This document shows, piece after piece, positions 1 to 7,748 of a DNA stretch of 64,000 nt. The position numbers and the translations under genes were made by a program. The stretch covers positions 4,030,001-4,094,000 of the forward strand of contig NZ_FMHV01000002.1 in assembly GCF_900091465.1 (NCBI RefSeq), read 5' to 3'. Within the stretch, counting starts at the first letter, position 1. Each line of letters begins with the position of its first letter. The stretch is from Micromonospora rhizosphaerae. GTDB lineage: Bacteria; Actinomycetota; Actinomycetes; Mycobacteriales; Micromonosporaceae. A model generated the notes under the pieces. It was not told the DNA's origin, ran no database searches, and saw only the letters and a list, made by a program, of their open reading frames with translations.

Positions 1-1057
1 GGATGTCGGCGGCCGCCTCGGCGGCGTCCTGGACCCGCTTGTCGATGGAGGTGACGATCTTGTATCCGCCGTTGCGGATGAAGTCGGCCGGCTTGTCCTT
101 GAACGCGTCGGTCTGCCGCAACTCGCTGAGCACGTGTTTGACCACCAGACCGGTCGGCCGGTCCAGGCCCGACTGGCCGGCGTTCGGGTCGATCGGCTTC
201 ACGCCGTCCGGGTACGCCAGGTTGGCCGCCTCCTCCGCCGACAGGTAGCCCAGCTTCACCATGCCGTCGCGGATGTAGTTCCACCGGTCGATCGAGTTCT
301 GTCGCGCCTTCGCGTTGCGCCGCGGGTCGTAGCCGGGCGAACCCTCGGGATCGTTCGGGTCGGCCTCCGGCTGCTTCACCATCGCGCAGAGCACCATCGC
401 CTCGGCCGGGGTCAGCTGCTGGGACGCCGGGGCGTCCCGGCGCACCGTCTTGCCGAAGTACGTCTGCGCGGCGGCCTCGATGCCGTACGCGCCCCGGCCG
501 AACGGCACGGTGTTCAGGTAGAAGCCGAGAATCTCCTCCTTGCTGTACTTGTCGTCGAGCTTCCACGCGATGACCGCCTCGCGGACCTTGCGGGAGTAGG
601 TGACCCCCTTCAGATCGGCGGCCACCCGCGCGTACTGCTGGGTGATCGTCGACGCGCCCTGCCGCTGACCGCCGGTGATGTTCGACCAGGCGGCGCGGAG
701 CACGCCGGTGAAGTCGACGCCCTTGTTGGTCCAGAAGGTGCGGTCCTCGGCCGCCACGATCGCCTGCTTGGCGGAGTCGTTCATCTGCTCGTACGGCACG
801 ATCGTCCGGTTCTCCGCACCGAGCTTCGCCATCTGGGTGCGGCCGTCGGAGTAGTAGACCGTGGTCGACTCGGGCAGTTTCAGATCGGTGGGGGTGGGCA
901 CGCTGTCGAAGTAGTAGCCCCCGGCCAGCAGCCCGGAGCCGGCCAGCAGCGTGAAGACGACCAGGACGACCAGGAGGCGTTTGCGCCGACGCTTCCGCCC
1001 GCGGGGAGGGGCGCTGGAACCGTCGGCGCCGTTGGCGTATTCACCTGTGGGATGCAC
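1..1057 (-). CDS. Class A penicillin-binding protein (transglycosylase part), truncated by window edge
   Basis: Bifunctional peptidoglycan synthase of the PBP1A/PonA type. Only the first ~352 residues are in the window; the transpeptidase half lies beyond the left edge. Reading the minus strand from the GTG at 1057 gives a basic cytoplasmic tail (RGRKRRRKR), one membrane anchor (LLVVLVVFTLLAGSG) and GT51 glycosyltransferase motifs in order: EDRTFWTNKGVD, GASTITQQYAR, RKVREAV and YLNTVPFGRGAYG. The usual histidine of the EDxxFxxHxG motif is Asn here. GTG 1057 is chosen because AGGGGG lies 8 nt upstream and no ATG is available. The enzyme would polymerise lipid II on the outer face of the cytoplasmic membrane. 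Family assignment is firm; the exact start is less so. Confidence 0.9.
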   Translation of the reverse strand, partial: MHPTGEYANGADGSSAPPRGRKRRRKRLLVVLVVFTLLAGSGLLAGGYYFDSVPTPTDLKLPESTTVYYSDGRTQMAKLGAENRTIVPYEQMNDSAKQAIVAAEDRTFWTNKGVDFTGVLRAAWSNITGGQRQGASTITQQYARVAADLKGVTYSRKVREAVIAWKLDDKYSKEEILGFYLNTVPFGRGAYGIEAAAQTYFGKTVRRDAPASQQLTPAEAMVLCAMVKQPEADPNDPEGSPGYDPRRNAKARQNSIDRWNYIRDGMVKLGYLSAEEAANLAYPDGVKPIDPNAGQSGLDRPTGLVVKHVLSELRQTDAFKDKPADFIRNGGYKIVTSIDKRVQDAAEAAADI

Positions 1058-1168
1058 CCGCAATACCCCCTGGTAGATCGGCCGAATCGTGCACGCGGTC
1101 CAGTAGACCAGTTCGACCGCTGTCGTGCCCGAGTAGCCCGACGGGAGGGGTACCGCTCTGCCCTCAGC

Positions 1169-1858
1169 TCATCTCGTGGCCCATTCGCTGACCCGGTCGT
1201 TCCTCGACCGGCCCGAGGGTCGCCGGTCGGACCAGTGCACGGCGCTGTTGCCACTCGACCGGCTGGTCCAGGACGGGGGCAGGCGCAACATCGGATGCGC
1301 GATCATCCCGCCGGGCAGCGGAACTCTGTCCAGGTCCGCGTACCCGTGCCGGCGGTAGAGGTCACCGTGGGTCTCCGTGCAGGCCTCCGCGTACGTCGGC
1401 AGGCCGAGGGTCTCCATCCAGCGCTGACTGGCCCTCAGGATGGCGTCGGCACGGTCGACGCCGTTCGGACCGGGTGGGATCGCCAGGAACGCCAGATGGT
1501 TGTGGGCCTCGGCGGGGCGTCGCGCGGACAGGGCCCGGTCGAGGAGGAGAAACCGCTCCCGGTGCTGACCGCAGGCCGCGGTGAGGCGTCCGCGGTACCG
1601 GGCCGGGAGCGGGATGGGCCGGTAACGATGGAACCAGACGGCGGCGGCGGTGCCGTCGGGGAGCAGGAACGCGTCGCCGAAAAGCAGCGCGTGTTCCGTC
1701 CAGATGCGGACCACGTCGGCCAGCACCCGTGGTCGCCGCTGCTTGTCGGGCACGAGCCAGGCGCCGAGCGCGGTGGGCGAGAAAGTGGCGGTGACGAGGT
1801 CCACGATCCGGTCGATGTCGCACCACCGGGCGCGGACAAGGGGCGTGGTGAGGCTCAT
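1169..1858 (-). CDS. GNAT-like N-acetyltransferase
   Basis: A 229-aa soluble protein with the layout of a single GNAT domain. The N-terminal RARWCDIDRIVDLVTATF resembles the start of acetyltransferases acting on small molecules; NHLAFLAIPPGPNGVDRADAIL (residues ~120-140) fits the strand 4 and acetyl-CoA pyrophosphate-binding loop; LPTYAEACTETHGDLYRRHGY fits the C-terminal strand 5/helix 4. The loop is a degenerate form of the R/Q-x-x-G-x-G/A signature. The last ~40 residues are Ser/Arg-rich and probably disordered. It lies 111 bp upstream of the penicillin-binding protein, same strand. Substrate unknown. Confidence 0.75.
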   Translation of the reverse strand: MSLTTPLVRARWCDIDRIVDLVTATFSPTALGAWLVPDKQRRPRVLADVVRIWTEHALLFGDAFLLPDGTAAAVWFHRYRPIPLPARYRGRLTAACGQHRERFLLLDRALSARRPAEAHNHLAFLAIPPGPNGVDRADAILRASQRWMETLGLPTYAEACTETHGDLYRRHGYADLDRVPLPGGMIAHPMLRLPPSWTSRSSGNSAVHWSDRRPSGRSRNDRVSEWATR

Positions 1859-2052
1859 CGCGGAAAACTCCTGGTCGAGATCGGATACGTCCGGGGTGGC
1901 CGAGCGATCCGCCGCGTGGTCGGACCAGGCGGCTGTCGTAGGTCGGCGACGGGGGCCCGCGGAGGGCCGTCAGGCAGGCGGCGTGGCACGGATGCAGCAG
2001 GGCGGTCGCAGGTGTCCGCGAAGCGGGGTCGCGACGTGCCGGCGGTCGGTGC

Positions 2053-2970
2053 TCAGGCGGGCCTGGTCCCCGGCCGGGGGGATCGGGACGAGAGGGCGGC
2101 GGACCGGGTCGGGCGGCAGCGGTGCCCGCGCAGGGCGGGCGGCGTCCAGGCGCCGGCCGAGGTGTCGGCGGCGCTGCCGTAAACGCTGCCGCCCGAACCC
2201 ACGCTGCTCGGGACGCCGGGCGCGGCCGCCTCGGGGGCGACGTCGGGCCGGACCGGGTGCGGGACCGGAGGGCCGCCGGCGTCGTCGCCCGCCACTGACC
2301 ATCCGCGGGCGGCCGTGGGCCGCGCCGTCAACCCGACCGTGGTGCTGTGTCCGACGCGCGTCGACGTGCGGGTGGCCTGCCGGTGCGGCGACTTCGCCTG
2401 GTCGGCCCGCGGATCGACCTTGCCGCCCTTGCGGGGCTTCTTCGGATCCGTCCCAGGCTCCGCGTCGGCGCTGACCGGGGCCACCACCTTGGCCACGACC
2501 GGTTTGGTCTTCGGTGACGCCGGCTTCGCCTGCTGTGACCCCGACTTGGCCGCGGCCCAGCGGGGCGGCGCGGCCCGCTGAGCGGGCGCAGCGTCCGGGT
2601 CGAGGCGATCTGATGTCTCTGCCGCCTTCGGCCGGGGGCGGGAGTGCGATTGCGGCCCGGAGCGCTGGCTCGTCGACGCCCACGGCTGTTTCGTGCCGGC
2701 GGCCTTGCCGATTCTGCCGGTCACCGGGGCGGACCGGTCGCACGCCTTCTTGCGGTCCGCGATGTCTCGGACCACTGGGGAGTGGGGTGTCCAGACGTGC
2801 CCAGCCGCCCAATGGACGGTGCCGTCCGCACTGATCGCCGGCGGCGCGTCGTGGGCGTACGCGATGTGCCCGGTAGCCGCCTCGTACACGCTCCACGCGC
2901 AGACAACCCCGCCGAGCAGGAGCCCGAGGCGCAGCGCGACCCGCGTGAGCTGCCCGGCCCGTCGACTCAT
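2053..2970 (-). CDS. Membrane-anchored, low-complexity hypothetical protein
   Basis: A 305-aa protein with a short basic N-terminus, one hydrophobic segment at residues ~9-27 (VALRLGLLLGGVVCAWSVYEA) and then a long Pro/Ala/Lys/Arg-rich tail with no recognisable catalytic motif. The stretch AISADGTVHWAAGHVW follows the membrane segment. The topology suggests a single-pass or signal-anchored cell-surface protein. Overlapping open frames exist on both strands; this one is preferred because it alone has a plausible membrane anchor. No family recognised. Confidence 0.5.
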   Translation of the reverse strand: MSRRAGQLTRVALRLGLLLGGVVCAWSVYEAATGHIAYAHDAPPAISADGTVHWAAGHVWTPHSPVVRDIADRKKACDRSAPVTGRIGKAAGTKQPWASTSQRSGPQSHSRPRPKAAETSDRLDPDAAPAQRAAPPRWAAAKSGSQQAKPASPKTKPVVAKVVAPVSADAEPGTDPKKPRKGGKVDPRADQAKSPHRQATRTSTRVGHSTTVGLTARPTAARGWSVAGDDAGGPPVPHPVRPDVAPEAAAPGVPSSVGSGGSVYGSAADTSAGAWTPPALRGHRCRPTRSAALSSRSPRPGTRPA

Positions 2971-3156
2971 CCGCAGCGCCTCTCCGGACCTCGGCCATCG
3001 CCGAGGATCAACGCCCGTACTCTACCGAACGGCGTCGACCGATCACAGGCTGCACGGCATCGGATGATCCGGCGAGATGACGGAGCCGTCCGGTCAGTCT
3101 CCGGGGGTGCGCGGGGCTGGCGCGTGGGATTCCGGGCCGTTGGGTATCACCAGCTC

Positions 3157-4092
3157 ATGAGCACGAGCATCGACAGCCGCGCCACCGACCCGGCGACCGC
3201 CCGGCCGGTCGGCACGGTCGCGGTCGTCGCCCACCGGAAGAAGACCTTCGGCGGTGGGCTCGACGAGCTGCGCACCACCCTGATCGCCGCCGGGGTCGAG
3301 CACCTGCTCTGGTACGAGGTGCCGAAGAGCCGCAAAGCGCCGAAGAAGATCCGCACGGCGCTGAAGAAGGGCGCCGACCTGATTCTGGTGTGGGGTGGCG
3401 ACGGCATGGTGCAGCGCTGCGCCGACACGCTCGCCGGCTCGGACGTCCCGATGGGGATCCTGCCCGCCGGGACGGCGAACCTCTTCGCCACCAACCTCGG
3501 CATCCCCACCGACCTGCCGGAGGCGGTCCGGATCGGACTGCACGGCCGGCGCCGGAAGCTCGACCTGGGCCGGCTCAATGGGGAGCACTTCGCGGTGATG
3601 GCGGGGGCCGGCTTCGACGGGGACCTGATCCGGGAGGCCGACCGCAAACTCAAGGGCAGGCTCGGCCGCGTCGCGTACGTCTGGACGGGGCTGCGCCACG
3701 TCCGGGGAGAACTGGTGCGCACCCGGATCCGGGTGGACGGCGCCGACTGGTTCCACGGCGAGGCGAGCTGCGTGCTCTTCGGAAACGTCGGCACGATCAC
3801 CGGCGGCGTACCGGCCTTCGACGACGCCCGACCCGACGACGGCGCCCTCGAGGTCGGCGTCTCCACCGCCAGCGGCGCGATGGACTGGGCGCGGACGCTG
3901 GGCCGGATGGCGGCGGGGCGCTCGGAGGAGTCGCCGTTCGTGCGGATCACCCGCGGCCGCAAGGTCACCGTCCGCTTCGCCACGCCGAAGACGTACGAGC
4001 TGGACGGCGGGGCGCGGACGAGGGCGAAGCGGCTGAAGGTGAAGGTCGTGCCGGGAGCGCTGACGGTCTGTTGCCCTGACCCGACCGCCTGA
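3157..4092 (+). CDS. Diacylglycerol/sphingosine kinase-family lipid kinase
   Basis: A 311-aa protein of the DAGK-catalytic (YegS/DgkB-like) family, which phosphorylates lipid acceptors with ATP. The N-terminal VAVVAHRKK begins the Rossmann-like catalytic domain; LVWGGDGMVQR (residues ~77-87) is the GGDGT-type nucleotide motif with Met replacing Thr; MGILPAGTANLFATNLGIP is the second signature, followed by the C-terminal beta-sandwich (MAGAGFDGDLI, YELDGG). The ATG at 3157 is chosen over upstream starts because homology begins immediately after it. The stop lies 6 nt from the convergent adenylation-enzyme gene, and the two stops sit inside a small inverted repeat (4088-4103). Confidence 0.88.
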   Translation: MSTSIDSRATDPATARPVGTVAVVAHRKKTFGGGLDELRTTLIAAGVEHLLWYEVPKSRKAPKKIRTALKKGADLILVWGGDGMVQRCADTLAGSDVPMGILPAGTANLFATNLGIPTDLPEAVRIGLHGRRRKLDLGRLNGEHFAVMAGAGFDGDLIREADRKLKGRLGRVAYVWTGLRHVRGELVRTRIRVDGADWFHGEASCVLFGNVGTITGGVPAFDDARPDDGALEVGVSTASGAMDWARTLGRMAAGRSEESPFVRITRGRKVTVRFATPKTYELDGGARTRAKRLKVKVVPGALTVCCPDPTA

Positions 4093-4098
4093 CCGGGG

Positions 4099-6624
4099 TC
4101 AGGAGGTGGCGGGGCGCAGCCGGGCCGGCGCCGGCAGCCGCCGGGTCAGCAGTCGTACCGCGGCGGCGCAGCCGATGCCCACGGCCAGCGAGGCGACCAG
4201 GGCCAGCTCGCGCGACCACGGCCCGACGATCGGCATCACCTGCCAGTGGGTCAGGTAGATGTAGAGCGAGCTGCCAGCCAGCACGGCGGCCAGCCGGTTG
4301 AGGGCCGGCCGGCTCGGCAGCCGCGGCACCCAGACCAGCAGGGCGAAGCCGGCGACGATGAACGCCTCGCGGAACGGTTCGCCGAAGAACCCGGGCACGG
4401 TGAGCAGCGCGGCGGCGGTGACCGCCAATCGCTGGGCGGTGCGGGTGGCGCGGGCGGCCGCCCAACCGAGCGCGAACAGCCAGAACACCACCACGGCGGA
4501 CGGCACGTGGCCGAGCGCGGCGAGGCCGGGCAGGTCGTAGCGGGTGACCAGGCCGAGGGCGGCGAGGGTGAGCGGCAGGCCGAACGGGAACCGCCGTTCG
4601 ATCCGGTCCACCGCCGGCACGGCGATCAGCGCGGTGACCGCGAGCAGGATGGCGACCAGCGCCTCGATGAACCAGAAGTGCCACTGGGTCGGCCCGTCGT
4701 GCGGGCCGAGGACGCTGTTCAGCAGCAGGACGTTGGTCAGCGTGTAGTCGCCGGTGACGGTTCCGGCCAGCGCGATCCAGGCCACCGAGGGCAGCACGAT
4801 CCGGCTGATGCCGCGCCCGGCGGCGCGCAGCCGGTCCCGCCGGGGTGCGTCGGTGAGCTGGAACCGGGCGAAGTTGAACCCGGCGACGGCCAGCAGCAGG
4901 TGAGCGCCGCCCTTGATGGTGAAGACCGGGATGTGCGACCCGACGATGACGACGATGGCCAGGGCGCGCAGCGCGACGCTGGTCTCCAGCACCCGGCGCC
5001 CGGTGGGTCGGGCCGGCGCGGGGCGGGCCAGGTCCCGGATCGGCGTGGTGTGCCAGTCGGCGGGCAGGTCGCCGAGGAGCTGTTCGAGGCGGACCGACAT
5101 CTCGACGTACGACAGGGAGTCGCCGCCCAGGCTGACGAAGCTGTCGTCGGCGGTGACGTCCGGTTGGTCGAGCAGTTCGGCGTAGAGCCGGCGGAGCTGC
5201 TCGGTCCCGGCGCCGGACTCGTCCACGGCCGGGACCGGCGGGGGCGTGGCGGCGAGCGCGCGGACCGCCCGGTAATCGGGCTTGCCGCTGCTCAGCCGGG
5301 GCAGCTCGGCCAGCAGGTGGACGCGGACCGCGCGGGTGGGCAGGCCCGCTGCGGCGGCGGCCAGCCGCCGGACCCGTTCCGGGTCGGGCCCGCCGGTCGC
5401 GGCCACCACCAGCTCCCGGTCCGTCCCGACGCAGTACGCCTCGACGCCGTCGCGCCGCAGGTACGCCTCGACCCGCTGGGGGTCGATCCGCAACCCGAAG
5501 AGCTTCGTGAACCCGGCGGCCCGCCCGACGATCTCGTAGAGCCCGTCGGGTCCCCGGCGGGCCACGTCACCGGTGTGCAGCTCATCGACGGTGCGGCCGA
5601 GGGCGAGGTCGGCCGGACGCTCGGCGTAGCCGAGCATCACGTTGGGCCCCGAGTAGACCAGCTCGCCGGTGTCCGGCGAGGGCCAGTCCGGCAGCGGGCG
5701 CAGCCGGAACGACCCGCCCGGCACCGGCACGCCGATCGCCTCGGGTCGGCTCTCGGCCAGCTCCGGCGGCAGGTACGCCATTCGGGCGGTGGCCTCGGTC
5801 TGGCCGTACATGACGAAGAACCGCCAGCCGTCGCGTCGGCCCAGCGCGGCGTACCGGGCCACCCGGTGCGGGTCGAGCCGGCCGCCGGCCTGGGTGACCT
5901 GGCGCAGGTGGGGCAGGCGCATCCGGTCGAAGCCGACCCGGTCCAGCAGGTCGAAGGTGTACGGCACCCCGGCCAGGGTGGTGCCGCGCGCCGCCCGGAA
6001 CAGATCCCAGAAGCAGCGGTCCGACACCGACAGGTCGGTCAGCACGAGCGCGGCGCCGCGCAGCAGGTGGCTGTTGACCACCGAGAGGCCGTAGCAGTAG
6101 TGCAGCGGCAGCGTGGTGGCCGCCCGGTCGGTGTCGCGGATGTCCAGGTAGCTGGCGATGGCCTCCGCGTTGGCCTGCAGGTTCGCCGACGACAGCCGGA
6201 CCAGCTTGGGGGAGCCCGTCGATCCGGAGGTGCTCAGCAGCAGCGCCAGCTCCGGGTGCAGCTCGTGCCGGCTGGTCGGGCGCAGCTCGTCCACCAGCAG
6301 CTCCCCACCCACCGGGCGGATCACCACGTCCGGGTCGTACGCCCGGGCCAGCTCGGCGGTCGCGGCGTCCTTGTCGCCGGGGACCAGCAGCAGCGGGTGC
6401 CCGGCGGCCAGCGTCGCCAGGTACGCGACCAGCTCGTCGAGCCGGTTCGCGCCGGCGAGCAGCACCAGGCGGCGGGCCGGCCCGAGCCGTGCGGCCAGTT
6501 CGGCCACCCGGTCGGCCAGCTCGGCGTAGCTGAGCCGGGCCCGGGCGGTGATCACCGCCGGCCGGTCGCCGTGGCTGGCCAGGGCCCGGACGAACGCCGG
6601 CCCCACGTCGGGAAGGACACGCAT
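4099..6624 (-). CDS. Adenylation-ACP-membrane acyltransferase fusion (NRPS-like), iron-box controlled
   Basis: An 841-aa three-part protein. Residues ~1-470 form an AMP-binding adenylation domain: LSTSGSTGSPK (P-loop-like), VMYGQTEATARM, LHTGDVARRGPDG and the C-terminal lysine loop SGKPDYRAV. Residues ~480-550 are a carrier protein with the phosphopantetheine serine in LGGDSLSY. From ~560 to the end there are about ten hydrophobic segments beginning RVLETSVALRALAIVVIVGSH, as in acyltransferase-3 membrane enzymes. The architecture implies that a carboxylic acid is activated, loaded on the carrier and transferred at the membrane. Its promoter carries an IdeR-like box and it faces a ferric transporter, so a role in iron acquisition or iron-starvation envelope change is likely (inference). 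Substrate unknown. Confidence 0.88.
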   Translation of the reverse strand: MRVLPDVGPAFVRALASHGDRPAVITARARLSYAELADRVAELAARLGPARRLVLLAGANRLDELVAYLATLAAGHPLLLVPGDKDAATAELARAYDPDVVIRPVGGELLVDELRPTSRHELHPELALLLSTSGSTGSPKLVRLSSANLQANAEAIASYLDIRDTDRAATTLPLHYCYGLSVVNSHLLRGAALVLTDLSVSDRCFWDLFRAARGTTLAGVPYTFDLLDRVGFDRMRLPHLRQVTQAGGRLDPHRVARYAALGRRDGWRFFVMYGQTEATARMAYLPPELAESRPEAIGVPVPGGSFRLRPLPDWPSPDTGELVYSGPNVMLGYAERPADLALGRTVDELHTGDVARRGPDGLYEIVGRAAGFTKLFGLRIDPQRVEAYLRRDGVEAYCVGTDRELVVAATGGPDPERVRRLAAAAAGLPTRAVRVHLLAELPRLSSGKPDYRAVRALAATPPPVPAVDESGAGTEQLRRLYAELLDQPDVTADDSFVSLGGDSLSYVEMSVRLEQLLGDLPADWHTTPIRDLARPAPARPTGRRVLETSVALRALAIVVIVGSHIPVFTIKGGAHLLLAVAGFNFARFQLTDAPRRDRLRAAGRGISRIVLPSVAWIALAGTVTGDYTLTNVLLLNSVLGPHDGPTQWHFWFIEALVAILLAVTALIAVPAVDRIERRFPFGLPLTLAALGLVTRYDLPGLAALGHVPSAVVVFWLFALGWAAARATRTAQRLAVTAAALLTVPGFFGEPFREAFIVAGFALLVWVPRLPSRPALNRLAAVLAGSSLYIYLTHWQVMPIVGPWSRELALVASLAVGIGCAAAVRLLTRRLPAPARLRPATS

Positions 6625-6634
6625 GGCGGCAAGG

Positions 6635-6653
6635 TTAGGTCAGGCTCACCTAA
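6635..6653. promoter_or_regulatory. IdeR/DtxR-like iron box upstream of the adenylation-acyltransferase gene
   Basis: TTAGGTCAGGCTCACCTAA matches 17 of 19 positions of the classic actinobacterial iron box TTAGGTTAGGCTAACCTAA. It ends 10 bp before the ATG of the minus-strand gene, where an iron-loaded repressor would block transcription. Expected effect: derepression under iron starvation. Confidence 0.85.
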
Positions 6654-6690
6654 GGATTTGCGGGGGGTGGCTTGCTTCGACCGGGGTCAC

Positions 6691-6709
6691 TAAGGTAAGC
6701 CTTACCTGT
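6691..6709. promoter_or_regulatory. Second iron box overlapping the start of the ferric-binding lipoprotein gene
   Basis: TAAGGTAAGCCTTACCTGT matches the 19-bp iron-box consensus at about 13 positions and contains the perfect palindrome AAGGTAAGCCTTACCT-like core. It overlaps the GTG start at 6708, and TAAGGT at 6691-6696 also fits an actinobacterial -10 (TAnnnT). There is no Shine-Dalgarno before the GTG, so a leaderless, IdeR-repressed transcript is the simplest reading. Confidence 0.7.
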
Positions 6710-7748
6710 GCAGAAACGTCTGAGCCTCGTCCTGGCCACCGCGCTGGCCGGCATCCTGTCCCTGACCGCGTGCGGCGGCGGCAACGAAAGCGACCCGGGC
6801 AAGCCGGGCGACAAGCGGCTGACCATCTACAGTGGCCGCAGCGAGGCCCTGGTGAAGCCGGTGCTGGAGAAGTTCGAGAAGGCGTCCGGCATCAACGTCG
6901 ACGTCCGGTACGGGACCACGGCGCAGATGGCCGCACAGCTGGTGGAGGAGGGCGAGCGCAGCCCCGCCGACGCGTTCTTCGCCCAGGACGCGGGCGCGCT
7001 CGGCGCGGTCAGCAAGGCCGGTATGTTCGCCGCCCTCCCCGCCGAACAGCTCGACCGGGTGCCCGCCGCGTACCGGGACGCCGAGGGCCGGTGGGTCGGC
7101 GTCAGCGGCCGGTCCCGCGTCCTGGCCTACAACGGAGACCAGGTCAGCAGGGCGCAGCTGCCGCAGAGCGTGTTCGAGCTGACCAGGCCCGAGTGGAAGG
7201 GCAAGATCGGCGTCGCGCCGACCAACGGCTCGTTCCAGGCCTTCGTCACCGCCCTGCGGGTGCAGCACGGCGACGCCAAGGCCCGCGAGTTCCTCACCGG
7301 CCTGCAGGCCAACCAGCCGCAGATCCGCGAGAGCAACGTCCAGATCGTCTCGGACATCGACGCCGGCACGATCGCGGTCGGCCTGGTCAACCACTACTAC
7401 GTCTACGAGCTGGCCAAGGAGCGCGGCGGCAGCACCGACACGCTCAAGGCGAAGCTGCACTTCTTCCCGAACGGCGACACCGGCGGCCTGGTCAACGCGG
7501 CCGGTGTCGGCCTGCTCAAGCGCGCCGGGGAGGACCCGGACGCCCGGGCGCTGGTCGACTACCTGCTCGGCACCGAGGCGCAGACCTACTTCGCCGCCCA
7601 GACCTTCGAGTACCCGCTGGCCGCCGGGGTGCCCGCCGCGCCCGGGCTGCCGCAGTTGGCCAAGCTCGACGCGCCGAAGATCGACCTCAACGACCTCGAC
7701 ACGCTCGACGTCACCGTCGCCATGATCAAGGAAGCGGGGCTGGCCTGA
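6708..7748 (+). CDS. Ferric iron ABC transporter substrate-binding lipoprotein
   Basis: A 346-aa extracytoplasmic binding protein of the FbpA/FutA type. It has a signal peptide with lipobox LTAC at residues ~19-22, so it should be lipid-anchored to the outer face of the membrane. RLTIYSGRSEALVKPVLEKF opens the fold; VGVSGRSRVLAYN, GKIGVAPTNGSFQAFV and the paired tyrosines in NHYYVYEL fit the Fe(III)-binding lobe interface of this family. The start is GTG, with no visible ribosome binding site and an iron box overlapping it. It is followed by permease and ATPase genes with 4-nt overlaps, forming a complete iron uptake operon. Confidence 0.92.
   Translation: MQKRLSLVLATALAGILSLTACGGGNESDPGKPGDKRLTIYSGRSEALVKPVLEKFEKASGINVDVRYGTTAQMAAQLVEEGERSPADAFFAQDAGALGAVSKAGMFAALPAEQLDRVPAAYRDAEGRWVGVSGRSRVLAYNGDQVSRAQLPQSVFELTRPEWKGKIGVAPTNGSFQAFVTALRVQHGDAKAREFLTGLQANQPQIRESNVQIVSDIDAGTIAVGLVNHYYVYELAKERGGSTDTLKAKLHFFPNGDTGGLVNAAGVGLLKRAGEDPDARALVDYLLGTEAQTYFAAQTFEYPLAAGVPAAPGLPQLAKLDAPKIDLNDLDTLDVTVAMIKEAGLA

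Noticed and set aside
134..2182. Long plus-strand open frame (682 codons) over the penicillin-binding protein and GNAT genes
   Set aside because: Arg/Val/Pro-rich shadow of minus-strand genes; no domain, typical of very GC-rich DNA.
1970..2998. 342-codon minus-strand frame overlapping the 305-aa hypothetical protein
   Set aside because: Lacks the membrane anchor and shows shadow-frame composition; the 305-aa frame is preferred.
4088..4103. CCTGACC-GG-GGTCAGG hairpin as terminator between lipid kinase and adenylation genes
   Set aside because: Loop of only 2 nt and both arms are just the two TGA stops with context; likely coincidence.
4246..6693. 815-codon plus-strand frame antisense to the adenylation-acyltransferase gene
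   Set aside because: Composition is Gln/Gly/Arg-rich without motif; the opposite strand has clear domains.
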